Notes: generated by a model not told the origin, from the sequence alone. 64,000 nt of DNA from Calycina herbarum (GCA_001414485.1 LLEY01000037.1:248001-312000); one strand, 5' to 3'. Positions 37,661-48,623 are shown, numbered from the stretch's first letter. Program-made: numbers and translations.

Positions 37661-38449
37661 GCTATAGATATATTCAGATAGTCGATTAGTTTAGAGAATC
37701 GTTTAAGATAAGCCTTAATATACGTATATCTCGCGGCTATCTCTACTAACTAAGTCTTATTCTTAATCACTTCCTTTCTTAGTTCTTTGATCGTCTATTT
37801 AGTATATACGAGTTCTTTAGCTATATCGTAGAGAGTATTTAGTATATTCCTCTTACAGCTATCTATCTCTACCTATACACCTCTCTTCCGAAGTACTTGG
37901 CGTATCTTAATTAAGGTGTTTTAAGCTATATATATAAACCTCGACTTAGCCTAGTTATTAAAGTATATTCGATATATCTTCTAAAGATAGTTATCGTCTA
38001 TATCTTCGATATTATATTCTATAATCTTTTCTTCTATAAAAGCCGTAGCCTCCTTATCCTTAACCTAAGACGATAGTAGTGCTATAGTATAGTAGTATAA
38101 AAGTCGAACGTGTTATTAAAAGTGTTATAATAATCGAAAGTAGTAAAAGAAACGAAAGTAGTTATAAAATCGATAGTAGACGATACTACTAGCAGTGTAT
38201 AAATAAGATATAGTAGACTAGTACTAGTAAGAGTAAGTAGAATAGAATACTATTATTTATCGAACGTAGCTTAACCTCTTAGTTAACTTCTCCTTAGAAA
38301 GTAGGTTATTCTATTCTATACGTCTTATATTAGTTATTCTGTCGGATATTTCTTATTAGTTATTCCTTATTCTAAGTTATCTGAGATTATATTCTTAGAA
38401 GTAGGTTAGGTAATCTAGATTATCCGAGGTTATCTTATATAGCTTGTCA

Positions 38450-38720
38450 GAGTTAAACGGCCTTCTACGAGTTGTTCTAGTAGTTGTAGACCGTCTAAGG
38501 GTTTTTGTAATTCGAAGAGGTTATAAGGTGTTTATAGGTTTTATAAGTCGAAGAGGTTATAAGGTATTTAGTAATTACAAGTTATAGAGTTTATAGTAGA
38601 TTCTTAAGAGGTTTATTAGTTATAAGTCGTAGAGTTTATAGTAGATTTTATATATTTATAGTAGTAGTAAGTCGTCCTCGCGGTGTAGTTTTATAATTGT
38701 AATTCGTAGAGTTTATAATC
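38450..38720 (+). repeat. Direct repeats in the Copia leader
   Basis: Units such as CGAAGAGGTTATAAGGT (twice) and GTAGAGTTTATAGTAGATT (twice or more) alternate over about 270 bp just downstream of the 5' LTR in element orientation. Confidence 0.6.
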
Positions 38721-38934
38721 GATTTATAAGTTTTATAAACCAGTAGAATCGTATAATCTAAGAGAGAGGATTAGTTTAAGTATTATATACTTGATTTAAC
38801 GAGTATAACTAGTAGAGTATACTAATCTAAGAGAGGGTCCTACTTGCTTAACTTTCGTAACTATATAAACGTATAATCCTAAGAATCAGGGTATAGTAGT
38901 TCTAAGTTATCTAATCTATACGTCTACTGATCAG

Positions 38935-39105
38935 TGTTAGTTCGACTTAGTAGTCGATAGCTTAATATAAAAAGAGTATATATTCTTATAACTATTATTA
39001 ATATATACCGAGTAAAGTCTATACTCGGTTCTACTTAAATACCTGCTCTTCTCGTTAAGCGAGAAGAGCACGTAGAAGTGCTAACCACTTATGTATATAT
39101 CGACA
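38935..39105 (-). repeat. 5' LTR of the Copia element
   Basis: It is 171 bp, edges TGTTAG and CGACA on the plus strand, and is followed by CTATC. It keeps the GCTCTTCTCGTTAAGCGAGA hairpin in a less mutated form than its partner. Confidence 0.9.
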
Positions 39106-39110
39106 CTATC

Positions 39111-42100
39111 TAAGAGTATTTCTTCTAATAGTCTATATCTTAAGACTACTTCTAAGGAATACGAATACTAATTCCTTAGCTATACTTAATTCTATATATA
39201 CTATTAAAATTATATACTTCGTAAGTCGTTCTATAATAACTAGGATCGTATTATACTTAACTTCTATTATTAGATCTTTAGATTTTAATAATTTAATAAT
39301 AAAATCTATAGATATCGATTTCTAAGGTATTTATAGTATTAGAGTAGTATTTATCTGTTTATAAGAAGCGTAGTAGAAAGCCTTATTTCTAGTATAAGTA
39401 TTATATTCTACTATTACTTTCTTAACTATCGTAGATAACCGATTAATATAGTAGTATTATCTTATCCGCTAGAGAGTTCTACGAATTCCCTAATAGCTAT
39501 AAGCAGGCGTAGTATAGTATTCTTATATAAACTCTTTTATATACTAGTTATAATCTTTATAAATACTCTGAATTTTATCTATCTAAATATTATTTATTAC
39601 TACTATTTTATATATAGTAGGTACTAAGTCGCTGTTTTCGTTATACTTTAATATTACTATATCGATATATTTTTTATTTTCCTTATAGCCTGGTTTCTAG
39701 CTTAGAGTATTAGCTTAAGTATTACTCGTTCTACTAATATATTAAATAATTATCTTAAATCCTACTAAGGTTTTAGACTACCTAGCTAGGCGTCTAGTAA
39801 TGAGTTCCTTAGTTGTAGTAAACGTTTTTAGATTTAGATGATTAGTAAGCACTGTTACTAGGTATATCACACCTTAGAAGTAAATCCTCTATTCTTTAAG
39901 AGCTAGAATAATAACTATTAATTCCTTATTATAAATACTATAATTCTATTATACTATATTAAAAGTTTTTAAGAAATATACTATAGATATAGGTTTTCCT
40001 ATCTTATTTAGTTATAGATATATAGTATCTACTACTATATCTAAGGCCTCTGTTTCTATTATACTTAGTTTCTTATAGTTAAAATTATATAAAATAGGTT
40101 TTACTATAAACCGTTCTTTGATTTCCTAGAAAGCTCTTTTAGCCTTCTTATCTTAGATAAAAGCTATAGCTTTTCTAGTTAGTATTAATATAGGTTTTAT
40201 AATCTTTATATAGTCTTTAATAAATAGTTAATAGAAATTAGCAAATCCTAAAAAGGATTATATATCTTTAACGTTTTTTAGTAATTCTTATTTAATAACT
40301 ATATAAATCTTTTCTAAATCTATTTCTATTTTTTCTAAGCTAAATACTCGTTTAAGAAAGAGAGTTCTCTTAACTTTAAACTTATATTTTAAGAGTTTTA
40401 GACAAGAGTCTACTTTAGTAAGTCTTTATAAGACTTCCTTTATATAGCTCTTATATTCTTCTAGATTTTCTAAGAAAATTAATATATTATCTAAGTAATA
40501 TATAACAGTTACTCTTAGAAGATTCTCTAGAATACTATTATTCTGTCTCTAATAAGTAGCTAGTATATTAGTTAAACTAAAAGACATTACTATATATTTA
40601 TAGAGTTCTAATAGTAAGATAAACGTAGTCTTCTATTTATAGCCTACCTTAATTCTAATTAATCTATAAGCGTTCTATTAATCTAGTTTTATAAATTTCT
40701 TTACTTAGTCTAACTTATCTTATAAGTACTAACTAGTTAGTAATAGATAAGCGTCTTTAATTATTACGTTATTTAATTCTCTATAATTAATATATACTTA
40801 TTTATTTAGGTCGTTCTTTTTCTTAATAATAAGTATATTTAAAGAGATAGGTGATTTAGATTTTTAAATATATCCTTTCTTTATTTCTTATTAGATATAA
40901 CTTTCTAATAAAGTTAAAGCTTCTACTTTCTAAGGTTATAACTCTCTATTAATTTAATCTTATAATCTTATAGCTAATGTTTAAGAAGAGTATATATATC
41001 TTCTAGGTCTTTAAATAATTTTATAAATTTTCTATACTATATAGGTATTTCGTTATTAGCTTTCTTACTAACTTGTAAAGGACCCTAGGTAAGGTGTCCT
41101 AGTACTTTAGAAGAGGTAGCGCTAATCTTATTCTAGCCTTGAAGTTATAAATATAAACCTATATATTTATATTAGCTAAAGATTATCGTTCTAGCCTTCT
41201 AGTTGATTTCTAGATTATATTCCTAAATCTATAGTATACTAAGTATTATTTCTTTACTTCCTATTTTAATAATATCGAATTATATATCTAAATAGTATTC
41301 TTTAATATTAACTTTTATTAGAATAGTTTACTAATTAATAATCCTATTTTAGTATATAATATCTATTCTATTAACTACTACTAAGCGATATAGTCTTATT
41401 CTTTTAATTAGAACGTTTAGCTTCTTTTAAGCTATTAGAGAAATAAAGTTACTTATTACCTCTAAGTCTATTATAACTTATAACTTCTTCTCTTATATTT
41501 CTATAGTTATTACTAACTGTCTTTCTTCTAAAGTAGTATTTAACTTTGCTTTAATATATTAGACTTTAAAAGATTGATTTTTATAATTATAATTCTGTGT
41601 TTTCTTATTCTTATACTATAGAAAGAATCTTACTTTTTCCTTATTAGCGTATACTATCTTATATACTAATCTATATTCTAGGATTCCTATTATCTTAGGA
41701 ATTCCTCTTATAAATCGTTTTAGTAAATTTCTACATCTATATTAGACCTATTTATAACTAGTTTCCTTAATAGTTTCTATAGACTATAGTTCTCTTATAT
41801 ATAGATAATCTAAAGTAGCTTTAAGTATACTTATTTCTAGTTTTATATATTAAACTCTAAATATATAGTCTCTTGAATTCTTTTCCTTAACTGTCTAAAT
41901 CTAGGACTAAGGAAAGAATACTACTTCGTATATCTAATAATATTCTACTATTCTAGTAGGTTTTAGTAAAATTCCTTTAAACTGTTTTTATAATAACTAA
42001 TCTAAGGTTAGACTTAGTTTATATTATATCTATTATACTATTATTTCTTAAACTGTTTCTATAAACTATAGTTCTCTTATTAATAGATAGTAAAATTCCT

Positions 42101-44105
42101 CTGGTTCTGTTTTAGACTATCTAGTTATATCAAGCTCTCTCTACTCTTAGAATAGTATACTAAACATCTGCTATAAGTGTGACAGCCCTCTACAAATGTA
42201 CCAAAAGAGATACTTACAGAATAGTACCTGTATTCGAAGAAAACTAAACTGAAGAGAGAAGAGAAGAGTTAGTATACTCTATCTCTATTTATATATACTA
42301 AGCGAGACTTCGGTAGAACCTCGGCCCGTGATCCAGTCGTATGTGACTGGGACTGTTATAATAAGCTATATTTTTTAAATACTAGTCTATTATTTCTAAT
42401 TAACGTAACTATAATATATTATTTAAATTCTTTTAGTATAATATCTTTAAATAGTATTCTAAGAAAAGAGGTTTTAATCTATCTCTTGAATTCTATTAGA
42501 ACCTACTATGTCTATATATTAATTTTATCTAAAATATCGTATATCCTCTATACGTCTTCTACTTTAGAGTAGCTAGGTTTCTTAATCGGTTATTATTTAT
42601 ATTCTAGTTCTTTTCTCTTAATAGTTTCTTATCTAGTAATTAGACTAACTAGAGTTATTATCTTAGAGTTATTTCTTATAACTATATACGTTGTTAAGAT
42701 AGTTAAGTTAACTTCTTATATAGTATAAGGACTTTAGAAGTCTAGCTTCTGATTATTAATATATATCTACTAATTTCCTTGTTTAAATATTCTAAGAAAA
42801 GTCTAAGTTTCTTTGACTTTAGAGTCTTTATTTCTAATCTCTCTCTTTAAACTAGAAGATAAGTCTAATATTTCTAATAAACTAGTTAATAGTAGTAATT
42901 CGTATTCTACTTAAAGATGTTACTTAGATTCTTCTACTAATTATATATTATAATTTTTTTTAAGAAGTAGATCTCTATTATTATTAGTATCTTATATACT
43001 ACTAAATTCTTTATTATTTTTAATCTAGGTTCTATATTCTTATACTTTAAGTTCCTTGTTTATAAGTTTAATATAATTAGTTAAAGCTACTTATTATTAG
43101 ATAGTAGTATTAATTTATTTCTTTTTCTTAGAGTCTTTCTTCTTACTATACTTATTTACTCTATAACTAGGAAGGCTATAGTTATAATATAAGTTCTACT
43201 TATATTAACGATTTTACTTTTCTTAGGAAAGTTCTTCTTTCTTTAAAAAGGTTTTCTTTTATATAGTGTTCGCCTTCTTACTATACTTAGTATAGGAGTA
43301 TTTCTACTTTTCTAACTCTTTACTCTTCTCTCTATATTTAAGGTTACTCTTCTTAAATTCGTATAAGCGGTTATCTAACTAGACAACTTCCTTAATTATA
43401 TCTATAATAGTTAAGAATTATATATTTTGTTTAGCTATTTCCTTATAGATATATATCTTTAATCCTCTATAGAAGAGTTCTATAAGAGTAATAGTATTCT
43501 ATTCTGATTTCGTTCTATAATATTAAAATTTATTAGTATAATCTATTACTAATCTAGTCTATTATAATTCTAAAAGCTTATATATAGTAGTTTAGATCGT
43601 GTTAAAGTCTTTAAAGACTTTTCTAATAGTTATCTTAAATTCTCTCTAAGATTTAAATATAATCTTAGTTAATTCTATCTTTCTGTCTTTATCTTTATTC
43701 TTAAAGAAGTCTTCTAAATATAGCTAAGTCTATTCTAACGCTAATCCTCTAAGATAGAAGATAGCGAAGATAGTTTATAAATTATAATTACCTTCGAATT
43801 TATTAGAGTTAAAGTTAAAGTAGATATCTATTTAGAGAAGGAATAAGTCGAGTTCCTTTTACTTCCTATAATACGTGTCTAGTATCTTAACTTTAATAGA
43901 CTTAAGTACTTCGACCTTATAGAGCTTAGGAGCGTCTAATATACTAATATTATCGTCGTTCCTAGGTAACTGTATACTAGTAGGTGTTCGTCTAGTAATA
44001 CTTCTAGATGTTTCTACAACGTTGACTCGACTAGTATTAGAGCTAGCTGCTGCGGCAGGGGTTGCTAGGGCTATAGCGACTAAACTTCTAAGCAGGTACT
44101 TAAAG
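39111..44105 (-). pseudogene. Gypsy-A gag-pol remnant, main part
   Basis: Minus-strand gag (about 44100-43100), spacer/protease, reverse transcriptase, RNase H and the first part of integrase. The zinc knuckle is around 43165-43215. The active site again reads YYLDNILIF (40476-40502). A solo LTR interrupts gag-pol at 42178-42360. Stops are abundant. Confidence 0.8.
42178..42360 (+). repeat. Solo LTR of another family, almost free of RIP
   Basis: This 183-bp LTR starts TGTGACAGCCCTCTAC and ends GACTGTTATA. ATAAG lies on both sides (42173-42177, 42361-42365). The related left-edge Gypsy has the empty site near 205-212. Many CA and TG dinucleotides remain. Its first ten bases equal those of the TRIM repeats, but the rest differs. 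The orientation is assumed from the TG start. Confidence 0.88.
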
Positions 44106-44568
44106 TATAACGAAACTTAAACGAACTAAATAAAGATAACTAAGTCTCGAAGGTTAGTATATAGGTAAGAAGTATAGATACGCTAGGTTATTTACTTAGA
44201 AGTAAACTCGTTACTTATATCAAAGATGTTAAATAAGATAATAAGATTAATAACTAAAGTTAAGCACGAAGCTCCTATCTAATAGCAGACGTGCTAGTCT
44301 TATATAGAACCTTCGTTCTCTAAATACATCGCTTACATCGCTTACATCGTCTATATCGCTCGCGATCAGAGCGATCAGGTCGATCAGAGCGATCACGTCA
44401 CATGATCGCACGTGACCTCTAACAATATCATAACAGTAAGATCCTGAAACCCTCAAATGCCTTTCGTATTACTGATTTCCTTCTATATTACCTTCTTTTC
44501 CTAGATATCGTACCTTGTTCTATTAGAGCGCTGTCTAAACTACTTACTACTTTCTATAATTCGTAATA
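44106..44568 (-). repeat. 5' LTR of Gypsy-A
   Basis: It is 463 bp, partner of 10614-11076, followed by TAAAA (44569-44573). Short minus-strand ORFs in it (44247-44456) are fortuitous. Confidence 0.9.
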
Positions 44569-44573
44569 TAAAA

Positions 44574-46035
44574 GAACCTATCTATTGATTTTATAGAACC
44601 GATTATAATAGTAGACAGTTATAACTAGATTATAGTAGTTACTAATAAGCTTATAAAGGATTACTATATTATTCTATACTATTTAAAGTAGACTACTATT
44701 AACTTAGCTTACTTATTTATATAAGATATTAAAAAGCTCTATAGTCTACTAGACTTTATTATCTCTAATAAAAGCTTATTATTTATTATAGTATTCTAGA
44801 AAACAGTCTATAATATATTATATATATAAATTAACCTTTCTATTATCTTCTATCTAGAAACTAATAGCTAAACTAAAATCGCTAATAAATCTATTTCTAA
44901 GTATCTCCGCTAGTATATTAACTATACTTAAGAGGATTAGGTTTAGTTCTTACTACTAGCTAAGTTTACTATAAAGAACGTACGTAGTTTAGCTATAGAT
45001 ATATTACTCTTCTTTATAAATAATAGTTACGATCCCTAAGTAAGCTTTAGCTTCTCTTAAACTATACTTGATTCGTAAAGCGTAGTTACTAGTATAACCT
45101 TTGCTATAAAGATAAAAGATGTTTTAGCACTTCTATATACGAACCTTCTTATCTTAAGAGATAGAATAGAGGAAGCTACTAACGTCTATTAATTACTAGC
45201 TCTAGTATATAGAATTAGAGATATAGTTATACTTAGTACTTAGAATATTAAGTTAGCTAAACTAATTCCTAAGTTTAATACTAAGTATATTAGCTCTTTC
45301 TATATACTTTAAGCTATAAACTCTTACGTATATAAACTAGAACTACTCTATAAACTAGAATCGATTTATAATATATTATATACTAATCTACTATACTCTG
45401 TTACTAGTATCTCTATACTAGGTTAGATAAATCAACCTCTGCTACTAGTAGTAATCGACGACAGTAGATACGTACTCTAGACTATAGAGGAAATAGTAAA
45501 TTCGAGAAGAGATAAGATTAAAGGATTTTAATACCTTATTTAATAGAGAGGCTATAGAGCAGAGACGGACTCGTAGAAGCTATTAACTTACGTAATATAT
45601 AGTACTATCTCTATTCGTTAGTTTAAGAAGTGCTTTCTACGTAAGTTAAAACCTACTGAAAACGAACGATTATAAGCTTAGAAGGACTACGAGAAAGATA
45701 AGGAGAGCCGAGGAAATTAAGAAGGAAAGAGGGATCTTATATAAGAGTTTTTGATTTAGTAAATAGGCTCGCTTTTAAGTGGCTCGCTAAGCGAGATTAC
45801 GGATATGTTCTTCTATAGATATATAAATAGCTAGAGAGTACGAAGAGCTTCTCTCTTCTCTTTTTACGAATAATCTATTCTTTAATCTCTACTATAATAA
45901 TAACCTCTTACTTAACTTTGAATTATTTTAAGTCTACTAATATTTATATATTTTAATATATTCTTACTATTTACTTTCTTAACTTATTATATACTGTCTT
46001 TATTAGGCTTTCTAAACATCTAGTAGATTATATAT
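44574..46035 (+). mobile_element. Gypsy-B retrotransposon, right part with chromodomain
   Basis: This continues the integrase interrupted at 10608. It reads, across stops, as a catalytic core (a DFIEPIIIVDSYNQIIVVTN-type start at about 44590, the second Asp region near 44750, ETxSQTKIANKSISKYLRQY near 44860) and an integrase C-terminus (KLELLYKLESIYNILYTNLL near 45340-45400). A chromodomain-like end follows (about 45470-45570: a VLxTIEEIVNSRR segment, then the aromatic residues). A purine-rich tract (GAGGAAATTAAGAAGGAAAG, 45711-45730) may precede a 3' LTR running to about 46035; its exact start is unclear. Confidence 0.7.
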
Positions 46036-46319
46036 TATTCTACGTCTTTCTCTCTCGTAAACATATCTTTAATAAAACTCGTTTTGAATGATTTCTCAAG
46101 TTCGCTTTCTGAGTTAAAATAGAACCCGCGCTCCCCAGAACCACCATGTACCACCAACTTCCAACTCCGGAATTGTTTGGCGGTCCCTCTTTGTTTGGTC
46201 CCTCGTGATACTTCTAGAATATTGATCACACAACCAGTTCATTCACATTCCATTGTCCACAAGCCATCAGCTCTCGTGGCTGTGCCACAATGAATCACTC
46301 GCTCCCATTTTATTCATAG
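46036..46319. other. Boundary between AT-rich repeat block and normal-composition DNA
   Basis: From about 46040-46090 the base composition changes sharply: CA and TG dinucleotides reappear and long AT tracts stop. No convincing gene is seen in these 280 bp; a 64-codon minus-strand ORF has no recognisable features. A Tc1/mariner element starts directly afterwards. Confidence 0.6.
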
Positions 46320-46321
46320 TA

Positions 46322-46357
46322 AGAGTTGGGGCCATTACTCGTGGGACACCTAAGCGA
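46322..46357 (+). repeat. Left terminal inverted repeat of the Tc1/mariner element
   Basis: It is 36 bp and an exact reverse complement of 47621-47656. The TA target duplication precedes it. Confidence 0.95.
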
Positions 46358-46445
46358 GATTTCCCGCCCCACCATAATTTCCGACACTCCGTCTTCAAAA
46401 ACCTACCATAATTCAACCTTTTAACCAAAACTCATTAAATTGAAA

Positions 46446-47537
46446 ATGGCAGACCGAATCCTCTCCCCCTCTTCTATACACGAATCTGGCCAGAATTGGT
46501 CGACACCGAAGCGCGCTAGAGTACGTCAAGTGCGAGACAATAGAAAATCGTAGAGGAAGATAGAAGCTGAATTAGGTATACCAAAATCGACCGCGCAAAG
46601 GATATGTAAGAGCAATTTAAGTCGAACTACACAGAAAGGGAAGCAGTTTCGAAAGAGATTACTATCTAAGCGACATATACGCTAAATCCTTCGATTTATA
46701 TTATAAAATTATACTACTCGTCGTATGTCTTTTACATAAGTCAAAAACGCTCTTAATCTACCTGCTTCTACCCGTACAATCCGCCGAGAACTTCGCTACA
46801 CTGGCTACCGACGATGTATTACTTACCCTCGTCCCTTTATTAACCGACTCTAAGCAAAGAAACGTCTTGCTTTTGCATATACGCACCGCTGGTGGGGGAC
46901 ATCAGACTAGGCAGCTACTCATAGGCAAAAGGGGGACTAGAGGAAGGTCATATGGTTAGACGAGTATATATTTAAGCTTGGAAAGAGTAGGAGAGTCTAG
47001 GTTACACGGCGTATAGACGAAAAGAGGTGTCCGGACTATATTAGGTCGACATATCGCTCAGGGAGGGTAACAGTTATAATCTAGGGCACGATCAGCTAGG
47101 ATTATAAATCCCCTCTTATCTTCTTAGAGAAGAAACAAGGCTGTAAAGGGGTGAATTCTCAAGCCTATAGAGATCAAGTTCTCGAGCCAGTTATCTTTCC
47201 CTTATTCGACGAGCTTGGTACTAAGTATATCTTTATAGAAGACGGTTCTAAGGTATACAAGGGACATGCTCGTTTAGCTAAGCTCGAACATAGTGTCCGC
47301 GGGTTTAATTAGCCTCCTTCTTCACCTGATTTAAATGTAATTAAGAAGGTCTGGCGGTAGATGAAAGAAGAGCTGAAAAAGTTGCCTTTTATCCTAACTT
47401 CTAAGGAAGCGTTAATTAGGGAGATCCAAAGGCTTTAGGATCTAGTAGATCCACGTGATTATAGGCGATATACTAAGCGATTAACTTATAAGTTAGAAGA
47501 TGTTATCAAAGTTAAAGGATTAGCAACTATTCATTAA
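46446..47537 (+). pseudogene. Tc1-type transposase, inactivated
   Basis: The frame runs from ATG at 46446 to TAA at 47535-47537 (363 codons) without net frameshift, but has about a dozen internal TAA/TAG codons, mostly where Trp or Gln is expected. The first part reads as a helix-turn-helix (AELGIPKSTAQRICKSNLS). Catalytic region: WLDEYIF with the first Asp (46959), FIEDGSKVYKGHARL with the second (47241) and PPSSPDLNVIKKVWR. In the last segment the position that is Glu or Asp in active Tc1 relatives is Lys (AAG, 47343), a G-to-A change. The element is dead unless supplied with transposase in trans. Confidence 0.88.
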
Positions 47538-47620
47538 TAATATATATAAGTTTTAAGGCAAAAGACTTGAAGTTTAAATTATAATAGATTTTTAAGTAAT
47601 AAGTGTCAATTTGGTGGGGT

Positions 47621-47656
47621 TCGCTTAGGTGTCCCACGAGTAATGGCCCCAACTCT
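47621..47656 (-). repeat. Right terminal inverted repeat of the Tc1/mariner element
   Basis: It is 36 bp and an exact reverse complement of 46322-46357. TA follows at 47657-47658. Confidence 0.95.
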
Positions 47657-47659
47657 TAC

Positions 47660-48290
47660 ATTCACGCTCCAAAAAATTATGGCCTACAAAATGGGCCGTT
47701 CTGGAAAACTCCCGCAACGTTCATCACTCTTTCCAAGCTCACTCCTTTATTCTTCACCTCTTATTTAACCGAACTTCATGCTACCTTAACGAGAAAGAAA
47801 ACCAGCAAGGTCGCCGTCAATACCAAGAACGAGAGAGCCTTCGAACACGAGAGCTCATTCAAACACCGGAAGAAAACCAACATCCCATTCGAGCCAATCG
47901 AGACACTGAGGCACCGCGAGCTCTGGGTATTCTTCAGGACCAAGCCAGCCGAGAGGAGCTTCTGGCACAGAAACCTATTCAGGAACAAGAAGATATCCAA
48001 TACCCGGCCCAGCTGTCAGATAGGGAGGGACTCCAAGCCACTCCTATCTCCAAAGTCCGAACCAAGTGAGAGAGAGATATGTAGCGAGAGAGCCAACGAG
48101 GGGAAATTATTTCCCAGAACAGCGAGAAAGGAGATCGAGGTCCAGAAGCCGCTCAAGATCGAGACAAAATTAAAACACTGGATACGACCAAAGACCAACT
48201 ACGAGAGGAAACCCCATTTCGGGACAGAGAGAGCCTTCAAAGACAACTTGCTAGCCGGTTTTCCAACCATCCTCCTGGAGAATTAACCCG
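47660..48290 (+). pseudogene. Possible disrupted gene next to the Tc1 element
   Basis: Two plus-strand frames compete. One is open for 227 codons (47603-48286), but its ATG lies inside the transposon end and its composition (Lys/Phe/Arg/Trp) is odd. The other, two bases off, has a more protein-like Gln/Glu/Arg-rich sequence, for example EELLAQKPIQEQEDIQYPAQ and TRSTSWATDVALKREMVELV. It contains two stops close together (TGA and TAG near 48066-48081), and no start codon is visible. I favour a decayed or mis-spliced host gene whose promoter region received the transposon. I recognise no family. Confidence 0.35.
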
Positions 48291-48623
48291 ATCTACATCA
48301 TGGGCAACAGATGTGGCTCTGAAGAGGGAAATGGTGGAGCTGGTGGTGGGCAGGCAGGTGTGTGCCTTGTAGGTCTCCCACATTCTCAGCATCTTTAGCT
48401 TTCCAAAGAACTAGATGCATACCAATATCCTTTTATATTTTTTGCCCAGAAATTTGTATGCAACATCCTGTCTTTCTGAACTCTCCACCCTTGTCTCCCC
48501 GTGTTCTATTGAAACAAAAGCTTCATCTGGAGGAAGATCCAACGTTTTGTTGAGTTAAATATTCAAGTCTCCGCAAAATTCACACTCTGCTGTTCTATTG
48601 CGCTAGAGTTATTACACTAAATA
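48291..48623. other. Intergenic or intronic stretch, no feature seen
   Basis: A donor-like GTGTGTGCC follows GGGCAGGCAG at about 48359, and several CAG/TAG acceptors lie downstream (for example 48392 and 48607). The two flanking reading frames could therefore be exons of one gene, but nothing else supports this. Confidence 0.3.

Larger units (their letters stand above)
36739..38934 (-). pseudogene. Copia gag region and leader with internal repeats
   Basis: This is the 5' part of the Copia element. About 36740-38100 is a degenerate, probably gag-encoding region on the minus strand. It contains repeats of TATAAAGGAATGTTGTTTA-like units (37540-37650), which would encode short repeats rich in Asn. 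The stretch 38450-38720 is a leader with direct repeats of GAAGAGGTTATAAGGT and GTAGAGTTTATAGTAGATT. No intact frame remains. Confidence 0.55.
14918..39105 (-). mobile_element. Copia-type retrotransposon, minus strand, split by later insertions
   Basis: Two 171-bp LTRs (14918-15088, 38935-39105) are flanked outside by CTATC (14913-14917, 39106-39110), and the Gypsy-A integrase continues across the join. The element's own sequence is about 6.4 kb, normal for Copia. On the minus strand: a gag-like region (about 38100-36740), a pre-integrase region (29400-28512), integrase (17950-17150), reverse transcriptase (about 16900-15750) and RNase H (about 15700-15300). The RNase H region is the clearest: TNSKSIYKCIATLGTTKEKR, then REVYKLREIxEIKQIDSKSN and PADTITK, which is typical of Copia elements. 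It contains a TRIM, a LINE and two Gypsy elements, one of them inside the LINE. Coding is broken by RIP. Confidence 0.9.
10614..44568 (-). mobile_element. Gypsy-A retrotransposon, minus strand, host of the nested stack
   Basis: The two ends are 463-bp LTRs at 10614-11076 and 44106-44568, each flanked on the outside by TAAAA (10609-10613, 44569-44573). They therefore belong to one insertion, although they are 34 kb apart. On the minus strand the order is 5' LTR, gag (about 44100-43100; zinc knuckle near 43165-43215), protease, reverse transcriptase (active-site segment near 40476-40502), RNase H (about 40080-39800), integrase (39700-39111 continuing at 14912-14328) and chromodomain (12466-12200). 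The purine tract complement CTATCCTCTTCTT is at 11074-11086. Later insertions split it. RIP has destroyed every reading frame. Confidence 0.9.
46322..47656 (+). mobile_element. Tc1/mariner transposon with inactivated transposase
   Basis: This 1,335-bp element has perfect 36-bp terminal inverted repeats (46322-46357, 47621-47656) that start AGAGTTGGGGCCATTACTCG, and TA on both sides (46320-46321, 47657-47658). It carries a single transposase reading frame, now broken. It sits in otherwise unmutated unique DNA about 280 bp from the repeat block. The ends are identical while the interior has about a dozen stops. Confidence 0.92.

Noticed and set aside
44247..44456. 69-codon minus-strand ORF rich in Asp/Ile/Ala
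   Set aside because: It lies wholly inside the Gypsy-A 5' LTR; the repetitive GATCGATCAG-like LTR sequence produces it.
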